From Flavobacteriales bacterium (GTDB lineage: Bacteria > Bacteroidota > Bacteroidia > Flavobacteriales_D > Crocinitomicaceae): a DNA stretch of 13,438 bases. The position numbers and the translations under genes are program-made. The notes beneath the pieces were generated by a model that saw only the letters and a program-made list of their open reading frames with translations, made no database searches and was not told where the DNA came from. How positions within the stretch are numbered: position 1 is the first letter of the stretch; each line of letters starts with the position of its first letter. The DNA lies in contig JABJEE010000094.1 in assembly GCA_018665005.1 (NCBI GenBank), positions 1 to 13,438 of the forward strand, written 5' to 3'. Of the stretch, positions 7,596 to 13,438 are shown piece by piece.

Positions 7596-7625
7596 AAAAA
7601 CCTTCACAGAAATGTGGAGGTTTTT
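7596..7625. terminator. Bidirectional intrinsic terminator between tRNA-Val and the convergent HEAT-like gene
   Basis: A 13-bp stem (AAAAACCTTCACA at 7596-7608 with TGTGGAGGTTTTT at 7613-7625, one G-T wobble on the plus-strand RNA) closes a GAAA loop (7609-7612). On the plus strand it is followed by more T residues (up to 7629), so it is a textbook Rho-independent terminator for the tRNA. On the minus strand the A-run of the first arm gives a U-tract, so it should also stop transcription of the convergent gene. The hairpin includes the last six sense codons and TGA stop of that gene. Confidence 0.88.
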
Positions 7626-8125
7626 TTTTGGACCCCTTTTTGAATCCCCGGAGAAAGAGTTTCGAGGTAATTCATGTCAAACAATCCCACAAGTTCATTT
7701 TGAAGTTCGGGATGCTTTGTAACTATTTTATGTATATAATTAAATGCGTAAAAACGTGTGCCAGACTTTTTGTGTACATCTTTCCATATATTCAAACAAA
7801 TCTCAAACAACCTCCCCTCCTCTTCTTCAGAAAGATTCCGATCAATGATGAGCTTTAGAAGCTCTCTTTGATGACCACATTCTTTGCCTTTAAGAGATTT
7901 AATAATTTTTAAATTATACTTTTGAATGATCTCACTTGACCTATCTAATGATCTTCCCAAGAGCCATGCAACACGCCAAGAGCTATCCTTAACATCTGAA
8001 ATGGCAAGCTCAAGCATTTTTTCGACATGCTCATTACTTTGATTTACGAATTGATGGACCTCACTCAAGCTAACATCACTCCAGCACCTTCGTTTTATAA
8101 AATCCTTGACAAGAAACTCAGACAT
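7604..8125 (-). CDS. Small all-helical protein, HEAT-repeat-like (hypothetical)
   Basis: I do not recognise a named family. The 173-residue protein is predicted to be almost fully helical, with paired amphipathic helices (for example residues about 24-45, 47-70, 80-95 and 100-120). Near the C-terminus there is a KHPELQNELVGLF segment, then SPGIQKGVQKK. Small Bacteroidota proteins with HEAT-like helices and a similar KHPEL...SPG(I/F)K ending are common, and a scaffold or binding role is likely; no catalytic motif is visible. The open frame can be extended to TTG at 8129-8131, but the ATG at 8123-8125 is the better start. A perfect TAnnTTTG match (TAAATTTG on the minus strand, three bases before this ATG) overlaps the TTG codon. 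If that box is real, the message would be nearly leaderless. The final codons and stop lie inside the terminator hairpin. The membrane-protein gene lies 51 bp upstream on the same strand. Confidence 0.75.
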   Translation of the reverse strand: MSEFLVKDFIKRRCWSDVSLSEVHQFVNQSNEHVEKMLELAISDVKDSSWRVAWLLGRSLDRSSEIIQKYNLKIIKSLKGKECGHQRELLKLIIDRNLSEEEEGRLFEICLNIWKDVHKKSGTRFYAFNYIHKIVTKHPELQNELVGLFDMNYLETLSPGIQKGVQKKTSTFL

Positions 8126-8176
8126 AGCCAAATTTAATAATGAATATCGCTATTTCACATTATTACATGTTTGTAT

Positions 8177-8641
8177 TTAAAATAATTCTATCATGGCATA
8201 AAGAAATCCAACAAAGGTTAATATGATCACACCCACAATAATCCTATTTTTTCTGTCTTTTTCCGTATAAAATTCATCAAGCTTAGTAGATAAGGCAGAG
8301 ATAAAGTATACCGGAAGTATTAAAAAAATCAAAGCCATTAAGCTGTATCTAATAAAAAATGCAGAACAGCTCATATTCATCAGTTTCAATAGGATGCCCA
8401 CAATAAAGGAAATCCCCATAAGATGCAAAGCAGCAAATACCCACTTATCACCAATACTCATTAGTTTCTGACGCTTAAAATTCATGTAAATCAAAACGGG
8501 CACGAAAACAAAAGAAAAGCAAGCTGCCCCGAACAAAAGCATGATCCGTGACCCAGGAAGATCAAAAGATACAAGCGCACATCCAATAATGAGTAAAACA
8601 GAGGAAATGAGCCCAACGATAAAAGCTATGCGTTGAATCAT
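8177..8641 (-). CDS. Five-helix integral membrane protein of unknown function
   Basis: A 154-residue protein consisting almost only of membrane segments: about 4-26, 33-52, 67-87, 95-115 and 133-151. Short charged loops lie between them (KRQK at 56-59, and the highly charged STKLDEFYTEKDRKNR at 117-132, probably cytoplasmic by the positive-inside rule). No conserved catalytic or metal-binding motif is visible. The N-terminal pair of helices vaguely recalls small membrane proteins annotated as GldL-related in Bacteroidota, but the similarity is too weak to name. The gene is divergent from the 5-alpha-reductase-like gene across 88 bp and lies upstream of the HEAT-like gene on the same strand, so the two may be cotranscribed. 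The hydrophobicity and normal ATG start support a real gene. Confidence 0.72.
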   Translation of the reverse strand: MIQRIAFIVGLISSVLLIIGCALVSFDLPGSRIMLLFGAACFSFVFVPVLIYMNFKRQKLMSIGDKWVFAALHLMGISFIVGILLKLMNMSCSAFFIRYSLMALIFLILPVYFISALSTKLDEFYTEKDRKNRIIVGVIILTFVGFLYAMIELF

Positions 8642-8729
8642 CTATTGAATATAGCAATTATTTGATTAACAATCACTTACAACTTGAGGCCGCGACCCTT
8701 TAAAACAAAATATTATCTTTAGTCCTCAC

Positions 8730-9476
8730 ATGGATTTTAACACCATTAATTATATTTGGATTGGCGTTGCATTGGCAACCTTTCTTTCCTTGGTCATCTT
8801 TAAAATTAAAGCACCATACGGGCGACATTCCAACGCACAATGGGGGCCAATGATATCGAACAAATGGGGATGGTTTTTCATGGAACTACCTGCCCTGGTC
8901 CTAATGCCAGTAATTGCTCTTTTCGGAGATTCTGAAAAGAATGAATTGAGCTACATCATCATTAGTCTTTGGGTACTTCATTACGCAAACAGAACGCTCA
9001 TTTTTCCTTTCAAACTCAAAACAAAGAACAAAAAAATGCCCTTGGTAATTGTTGGTAGTGCCGTTTTGTTTAATGGGGTAAATGGAGTGCTTAATGGATA
9101 CTTTATTGGATTTATGAATCCAGAACTATTAGACCTTAATTCTATTCATGTCTACATTGGACTTACTGTATTCTTTTTAGGAATGGTGATCAACCGATGG
9201 TCCGATCGCAAACTGATTTCACTTAGAGAAAAACAAGAGGGTTATCAAATTCCAAGAGGTGGATTGTTTGAATTTATTTCCTGCCCCAATCATTTTGGCG
9301 AAATCGTTGAATGGTTTGGATTTGCTATCATCGCGTGGAGTCTTCCTGCCGTAACCTTTGCCATATGGACCTTTTGTAATTTGAGTCCGCGGTCATTAAA
9401 TCATCATGATTGGTATCAAACAAAATTTGATAACTATCCAAAAAAAAGAAAAGCAGTTCTCCCCTATCTTTTATAA
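8730..9476 (+). CDS. Steroid 5-alpha-reductase-family membrane oxidoreductase
   Basis: The 248-residue multi-pass membrane protein matches the SRD5A family, which reduces the C4-C5 double bond of 3-oxo-delta4 steroids or similar polyprenyl/enone substrates using NADPH. The conserved blocks are APYGRHS (28-34), FMELPALVLMP (50-60), LHYANRTLIFPF (83-94), FNGVNGVLNGYFIG (114-127), GMVINRWSDRKLISLR (151-166), YQIPRGGLFEFISCPNHFGEIVEWFGFA (172-199) and NLSPRSLNHHDWYQTKFDNYPKKRKAVLPYLL at the C-terminus. Glu52 and Tyr85 align with the substrate-contacting Glu57 and Tyr91 of human SRD5A2, and the C-terminal Arg/His/Tyr/Lys residues match the NADPH-binding half. The length is close to the human enzymes (254-259). 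It is followed 9 bp later by an extended SDR gene. The family is secure. The bacterial substrate is unknown; it could be a steroid-like, hopanoid-derived or polyprenol substrate. Confidence 0.93.
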   Translation: MDFNTINYIWIGVALATFLSLVIFKIKAPYGRHSNAQWGPMISNKWGWFFMELPALVLMPVIALFGDSEKNELSYIIISLWVLHYANRTLIFPFKLKTKNKKMPLVIVGSAVLFNGVNGVLNGYFIGFMNPELLDLNSIHVYIGLTVFFLGMVINRWSDRKLISLREKQEGYQIPRGGLFEFISCPNHFGEIVEWFGFAIIAWSLPAVTFAIWTFCNLSPRSLNHHDWYQTKFDNYPKKRKAVLPYLL

Positions 9477-9485
9477 ACCGTCAAT

Positions 9486-10499
9486 ATGAAGAAGCATATT
9501 TTATTAACCGGAGCAACCGGGACTATTGGGAAAGAGACTTTAAAACAGCTTTGTAGCCAATCGGACTATGAAATCTCTGTAATGTGCAGAGCCACTTCAA
9601 AAAACAAAAAGACACTACAGCCCTATTTAAATCAGATCAAACTGATTCACATTGATTTATCAAATCATAAAGAAATGGAAAAGCTTGAAGGAGAATTTGA
9701 TGCTGCCATCCATCTTGCTGCAGTAATACCACCATTGGCTGATGAACAACCCGAATTGACCCACAAGGTGAATTTTACGGGGACAAAAAACCTTATCGAG
9801 CGACTTGAAATCATTAGCCCCGATTGTTTTTTCATGTTTAGCTCATCCATAGCTGTCTATGGTGACCGCCTAAATACTCCCGACATTTCGGTAAAAGACA
9901 CATTACCCGAACATGAGGATGATATTTATGCACAAACAAAACTCGAAACAGAACCCATTATCATGAATTCAAAGCTGGAATGGACGATCTTTCGACTAAC
10001 AGCCATTATGGGAGTTAAGAATCATAAAATGACAGGTTTAATGTTTCATATGCCACTCTCTACCCCTATGGAAATATGTATGCCTGAAGATACCGCAAGA
10101 GCCTTTACAAATGGTATTGAAAAACGAGCTGAGCTGAAAAACAAGGTATTCAATCTTGCAGGAGGCCCTTCTTGCAGAACGACCTATAAAGAATTTCTTG
10201 GAATCAACTTTAGAATCAATGGCCTGGGAGACGTAGATTTTCCTCCAAAAACATTTGCGGAAAAGAATTTTCATTGCGGACATTATGTAGATGGCGATGA
10301 CTTGGAAAATATTACCCATTTCAGAAAACACTCTCTTGAAGATTACACCAGACTGAATGAAGAAGCGGTATCAGGCATTCAAAAGTTTTTTGCTTCACTA
10401 CTAAAACGCCCGATTAAATACTTCATGAGACAACAATCCTTGCCATTAAAAGCCTTTAAAACTAAAGACAAAGAGTTGATGGAACGCTTCTTTAACTAA
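9486..10499 (+). CDS. Extended short-chain dehydrogenase/NAD-dependent epimerase family protein
   Basis: A 337-residue soluble protein with an N-terminal Rossmann fold: the dinucleotide-binding GATGTIG (9-15), an acidic strand end HIDLSN (55-60), and HLAAVIPP (76-83). The catalytic triad is intact, with a Ser in MFSSSIAVYG (117-126) and the YAQTK motif giving Tyr148 and Lys152. After residue 180 a substrate-binding lobe includes EDTARAFTNGIE (201-212) and the NLAGGPSCRTTYKEFL block (223-238) usual in this superfamily. A basic, amphipathic C-terminal tail (about 300-325) could touch the membrane. Members act on nucleotide sugars or, in the 3-beta-HSD subgroup, on hydroxysteroids and isoprenoid alcohols. 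It lies 9 bp after the 5-alpha-reductase-like gene, so the two are probably one operon with linked chemistry, but the substrate is not visible in the sequence. Confidence 0.88.
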   Translation: MKKHILLTGATGTIGKETLKQLCSQSDYEISVMCRATSKNKKTLQPYLNQIKLIHIDLSNHKEMEKLEGEFDAAIHLAAVIPPLADEQPELTHKVNFTGTKNLIERLEIISPDCFFMFSSSIAVYGDRLNTPDISVKDTLPEHEDDIYAQTKLETEPIIMNSKLEWTIFRLTAIMGVKNHKMTGLMFHMPLSTPMEICMPEDTARAFTNGIEKRAELKNKVFNLAGGPSCRTTYKEFLGINFRINGLGDVDFPPKTFAEKNFHCGHYVDGDDLENITHFRKHSLEDYTRLNEEAVSGIQKFFASLLKRPIKYFMRQQSLPLKAFKTKDKELMERFFN

Positions 10500-10513
10500 A
10501 ACGAAGCTTTAGT
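10495..10513. terminator. Possible weak hairpin between two convergent genes
   Basis: ACTAAA (10495-10500) and TTTAGT (10508-10513) are perfect inverted repeats separated by seven bases. The plus-strand stop (TAA, 10497-10499) sits in one arm and the minus-strand stop (TAA, 10509-10511) in the other. The stem is only 6 bp and AT-rich with no long T-run, so termination here would be weak. Confidence 0.25.
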
Positions 10514-13052
10514 AACTCCATTTTCTTCGGAACGAATCGTAAAAATTCACCCCAAACTTCCAATGAATATTGGCCTTATTGTAATTATTGTCCGAAGCAA
10601 CAGCATAAACACCAATTTTAAAAAGCTGTTTTCTGAATCTAAACATTCGCTCTAAGCCTAAATAAAACTCAACAAGATTGAAATTTGACTCAGGAATGAT
10701 AAGCAGTCCTCCACCTATTGTTTCCTCTAGCTTTAGCTTATTGATACCCCAGACTTTATTCAGAAAGAAACCATTAAAATGATGAATAAAATTGGCCTGT
10801 ATAAACGATTTTGTTGTACTGAGAACAGTGTCTAAGCGCTGCATAGACTTTGTCGGGTCTGAAAAGAATCCGAAATCAGAGGTTCTAAAATACTTGTGCT
10901 CAATGGGTCTTAAATTGTTCTTTTTCAAAAAAGCACCTGCGGTTACATTTACCTCTGAATTTCCTAATGAATTCAATTCGATCTGATCATAGATTCCAAG
11001 TTCGATAAAATCAAAATCAGTTTGAGAGCCAAGTAATCCCTCAAAACTCTTCCTGTATTTTAACTTTAAAATGGGCCATTTATCACTTGTAATGATTTTT
11101 TTGTTTTGCTTTAAGATGTAGCGCTGTCTGATGCGATAAGAAAATTCAAGCTCCGTAATGAAAACCGTATAATCCTCAAAATCTAATGGTTCCGAATAAA
11201 TCCCCCAATCAGCAGCCCAGTCGGGATATTCCATATTCGTTATTGCCCGGCGTTTAGAGTACTCAAAACCCGTTCTAAAATACAATCCATTCACAATCTC
11301 CAGCTGATGATTGACTTCTACAAGCTTATTGTTCACTCTATTCGAAGGAGAAAAAGTTCCTACAATACTTTGATAACCATTAATAAAGTCATAGGTGTCC
11401 CCGATCCGAAAAGACAATTTTGAGAATTTCATCGGGTTGTACACATATCCAATGCCAAATGTTCCCTTGATGTCTTTATTTGTGCGGCCATAATCAATCT
11501 GAGGAACAAGCTCAATGGCATGTGCATTTTTAAATTCCTTGGTATAGGTGAAGTCAAACCTTTGCCTCATTCCTCCAACGCCTAATAAACTAAAACCCTC
11601 CATTAGACTTGAAATCCTAAGAGATTGTTTTTTAAAGGTGTTTCTGAAGCCAACTCCATTGAAAAGAAAATCCCATGGGGTAAACGTATTGTAAATACTA
11701 TCTTGTTCTGTGAGATAACCTTCACTCATTAAATACCTAGAAATACTGTCCTGAACACGTATGAACTCAACCTCTTCAACTTCTAAATGAAAAGGCCGAA
11801 CATTGTCCCAATAGCTTGAATCCCGATCAAATGCCTCGGGAACATACACCTGTTGCTCAAGCCAAAACTTGCGATTATTGTCATCAAATTCAAATTCGTA
11901 GTTGCTGTGTGAAACCTGGGAGCTTCCATGTATGAACACATCGGGCTTACCCAAATAACGTTCAGTCACTAAATAAATAAATTCACGCTTTGAAGGAAGT
12001 AGCTTTCCATCGATGTTATCGTAGCTACAGATGATTCTCATTTCCTTAAAAAAATTCATCGCTCCCTTATTTACAGCCAATTCATACCCCTTAGGCTCAT
12101 AGGTCTCAGATTTTATATAAATCGTCCCTGAAAACAATGCTTCTTCCTTAAAAATGGGAACAACACGTATTTCGTAAACAAAATGATCGTTTTCGCGAAA
12201 AGAACCTTCTAAGTAAAAATTATAATTCGCGAAAGCATTATATGCCAAAGGAGAAATGATAGGACGATGCGATATTGAAGGTGCATCAATAGAATTTTTA
12301 AAAATATTAATATCAGCATCATCTATACCCGAAATAAATATATAAGGATTGACTTCAACACCTGCATTCGGTTCTCCGAGCTCTTCATCACCAAATGAAA
12401 TGGATGCATTCATGGTATTATTCACCTTATCTGTATAATCGATAAAACCTGTAATTACATCCTTATACCTGTTTTTGGCCTCAAAATAAGAGGTGCCCTT
12501 CCATTCTGTAATATTCATTTTAGACTGACTCAAGGCAACAGAATCTACCAAAGAATCGGATTGCACCTCCGTTCTTTTATCTAATGAGGTATAACAATAG
12601 GTTTCGCATTTATAGCGACTAGCCCCCTCAAGAAAACCCTTTCTACGAGAAATGACCTCTTTCATTATTTTCTTGCCTTTTTTTCGCTTACTGTCATTTG
12701 TAACTGTGACCTCTTGCAACTCGACCACACTCGATTGTAAAACCACATTGAACCGCACAATATCAATATCCACAGTTATTATTGTGTCAAAGGAATCGTA
12801 GCCTAATGATGAAATGCGAAGATCATAAATCCCCTCACTTTTAAGTTCAAGCTGATATTCCCCTTTACCGTTTGAGATTGTACCATAGCTCGTGTTCTTG
12901 AGCCAAACTTTGGCGAAAGGCAAAACCGCTCCTTGATCATCACTGATGGATCCTTTAATTGCCTGTCCTTGCACAAAAACTATCGCACATAAAAAACCAA
13001 TAACAAGAAGCACATTACGTTTTAAACACCGAGAAGACAATGGCTTTTGCAT
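10509..13052 (-). CDS. Outer-membrane protein with CarboxypepD_reg-like and DUF5686 domains
   Basis: An 847-residue outer-membrane protein of a family widespread in Bacteroidota and usually 800-850 residues long. A basic N-terminus and hydrophobic core (about 12-28) ending in VQGQ make a signal peptide. Residues 31-117 are a beta-sandwich of the CarboxypepD_reg-like type (IKGSISDDQGAVLPFAKVWL, then TISNGKGEYQLEL, ISSLGYDS and ELQEVTV), as found at the start of TonB-dependent receptors, but no plug domain follows. The DUF5686 region starts near 125 with KKIMKEVISRRKGF (127-140) and RYKCETYCY (146-154). The second half alternates beta strands and ends in an aromatic residue (KWSY), as expected for a barrel inserted by the BAM machine. 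Function is unknown for the family. On the minus strand a one-mismatch -7 box (TATATTCG, plus positions 13073-13080) lies 20 bases before the ATG. It converges on the SDR gene with 9 bp between stops. Confidence 0.9.
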   Translation of the reverse strand: MQKPLSSRCLKRNVLLVIGFLCAIVFVQGQAIKGSISDDQGAVLPFAKVWLKNTSYGTISNGKGEYQLELKSEGIYDLRISSLGYDSFDTIITVDIDIVRFNVVLQSSVVELQEVTVTNDSKRKKGKKIMKEVISRRKGFLEGASRYKCETYCYTSLDKRTEVQSDSLVDSVALSQSKMNITEWKGTSYFEAKNRYKDVITGFIDYTDKVNNTMNASISFGDEELGEPNAGVEVNPYIFISGIDDADINIFKNSIDAPSISHRPIISPLAYNAFANYNFYLEGSFRENDHFVYEIRVVPIFKEEALFSGTIYIKSETYEPKGYELAVNKGAMNFFKEMRIICSYDNIDGKLLPSKREFIYLVTERYLGKPDVFIHGSSQVSHSNYEFEFDDNNRKFWLEQQVYVPEAFDRDSSYWDNVRPFHLEVEEVEFIRVQDSISRYLMSEGYLTEQDSIYNTFTPWDFLFNGVGFRNTFKKQSLRISSLMEGFSLLGVGGMRQRFDFTYTKEFKNAHAIELVPQIDYGRTNKDIKGTFGIGYVYNPMKFSKLSFRIGDTYDFINGYQSIVGTFSPSNRVNNKLVEVNHQLEIVNGLYFRTGFEYSKRRAITNMEYPDWAADWGIYSEPLDFEDYTVFITELEFSYRIRQRYILKQNKKIITSDKWPILKLKYRKSFEGLLGSQTDFDFIELGIYDQIELNSLGNSEVNVTAGAFLKKNNLRPIEHKYFRTSDFGFFSDPTKSMQRLDTVLSTTKSFIQANFIHHFNGFFLNKVWGINKLKLEETIGGGLLIIPESNFNLVEFYLGLERMFRFRKQLFKIGVYAVASDNNYNKANIHWKFGVNFYDSFRRKWSY

Positions 13053-13162
13053 GGCTCTTATTTATTTAAAGACGAATATATGTTTTTCATATTGAAATAA
13101 ACTATTAATGGAATTAGAGCTGACAGCTAAAAGGCACATCTCATAGCAGAACCACATCTCTG
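13053..13162. other. Intergenic region between two minus-strand genes, with short repeats
   Basis: This 110-bp AT-rich gap holds a weak promoter candidate for the DUF5686 gene (13073-13080). It also holds two copies of CACATCTC (13135-13142 and 13153-13160) flanking and overlapping a 7-bp inverted repeat (TAGCAGA 13144-13150, TCTGCTA 13159-13165). The right arm of the inverted repeat contains the TAG stop of the upstream gene. On the minus strand it is followed within 20 bases by CCTTTTAG, so it may act as a weak terminator for that gene. Confidence 0.35.
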
Positions 13163-13438
13163 CTAATATGGAGTAGACATGCACTTAACAATGGTGCCGT
13201 TTGCATATTTCACAAACAAAAATTCATTCTTTTTGAATTGAGCTGGCCTACCTAAAACATCGCTTATTCCAATGATTTGATTGCTCTCTAAATCCAAGCT
13301 TTCGATGCCTTCTACCCCACAATCAATTTGGGTTCCATTGTGCTCAATGAGAGTTCCATTAGTCACATACCAATGCTGCCAAGATCCACCTGTTGCTTCT
13401 TTCCAGTTGTTAAGGTCAAATTGCACACTTCCGTCTTC
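13163..13438 (-). CDS. C-terminus of a secreted protein with a T9SS sorting-like tail (5' part outside the window)
   Basis: Only the last 91 residues and the TAG stop are visible. The frame is open to the right edge (first residues EDGSV), so the GTG at 13426 is probably internal and not the start. After a Trp/Gly-rich segment (NNWKEATGGSWQHWYV) and a short beta segment come residues with the pattern QIIGISDVLGRPAQFKKNEFLFVKYANGTIVKCM. This resembles the Bacteroidota T9SS type A C-terminal sorting domain, in which a D(V/L)LGR turn is followed by a strand ending in Y-x-(D/N)-G-(S/T). Such proteins are exported across the outer membrane by the type IX system, with the tail removed. The end CMSTPY is unusual, because most tails end soon after the final beta strand with basic or aliphatic residues. 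The upstream domain and function cannot be judged. Confidence 0.65.
   Translation of the reverse strand, partial: EDGSVQFDLNNWKEATGGSWQHWYVTNGTLIEHNGTQIDCGVEGIESLDLESNQIIGISDVLGRPAQFKKNEFLFVKYANGTIVKCMSTPY

Noticed and set aside
7519..7700. tRNA-Val 3' end as an integrative element attachment site
   Set aside because: No repeat of the tRNA 3' end, integrase or phage-like gene is visible downstream in this window.
7534..7722. Plus-strand open frame overlapping the tRNA and terminator
   Set aside because: It starts inside tRNA-Val, crosses the terminator hairpin and lies opposite the HEAT-like gene. It shows no domain and is a by-product of those elements.
8126..8131. TTG start for the HEAT-like gene
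   Set aside because: It would add only two residues, and a perfect -7 promoter match overlaps the TTG, so the ATG at 8123-8125 is preferred.
10038..10331. Minus-strand 97-codon open frame inside the SDR gene
   Set aside because: It is fully antisense to a well-supported coding region with an intact catalytic motif, and its translation shows no recognisable pattern.
13118..13128. Palindrome AGCTGACAGCT as an operator
   Set aside because: The arms are only 5 bp around one base, with no second copy near the promoter. Chance is the simpler explanation.
13424..13426. GTG as the true start of the right-edge gene
   Set aside because: The frame continues open to the window edge, no signal peptide follows the GTG, and the tail type implies a larger secreted protein.

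Overview
The window comes from a Bacteroidota chromosome, most likely a marine or environmental member of Flavobacteriales or a close relative. The evidence is the AT-rich DNA, the lack of strong Shine-Dalgarno sites, promoter -7 elements of the TAnnTTTG type, and Bacteroidota-specific families: a GldI-like lipoprotein, a DUF4369/DUF5106-type thioredoxin protein, a PUR-alpha-like DUF3276 protein, a DUF5686 outer-membrane protein, and a C-terminal tail resembling the type IX secretion (T9SS) sorting domain. It looks like ordinary chromosomal housekeeping and envelope gene content. I see no phage, transposon, CRISPR array or defence island.

Left part (1-7088, all minus strand). Reading in the direction of transcription, a tight cluster runs from a membrane-bound MltF-like lytic transglycosylase lipoprotein, through miaA (tRNA A37 prenylation, 8-bp overlap), to a small ABC ATPase and an FtsX/MacB-type permease (4-bp overlap). 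After an 80-bp gap come a secreted thioredoxin-fold protein with a CGHC active site, an NrnA-type DHH/DHHA1 phosphoesterase (9 bp downstream), and a GldI-like FKBP prolyl-isomerase lipoprotein (4-bp overlap) that runs off the left edge.

Middle (7089-7625). A divergent intergenic region carries a good Bacteroidota promoter for the small PUR-alpha-like nucleic-acid-binding gene on the plus strand. A tRNA-Val(UAC) gene follows with its own consensus -7 box. It ends in a strong hairpin terminator that also carries the last codons and stop of the convergent minus-strand gene.

Right part (7604-13438). Two small minus-strand genes, a helical HEAT-like protein and a five-helix membrane protein, are divergent from a plus-strand pair: a steroid 5-alpha-reductase-family membrane enzyme and an extended short-chain dehydrogenase/epimerase 9 bp downstream. 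This pair is a plausible two-step isoprenoid/steroid-type reductase unit, but the substrate is unknown. It converges on a large minus-strand gene for a CarboxypepD_reg plus DUF5686 outer-membrane protein. At the right edge is the C-terminus of another minus-strand gene with a DVLGR-containing, T9SS-sorting-like tail.

I found no clear wholly new system. The best leads are the FtsX-type transporter, whose ATPase is degenerate at Walker A and at the H-loop and which lies downstream of a lytic transglycosylase, the 5-alpha-reductase/SDR pair, and the bidirectional terminator embedded in a coding end.
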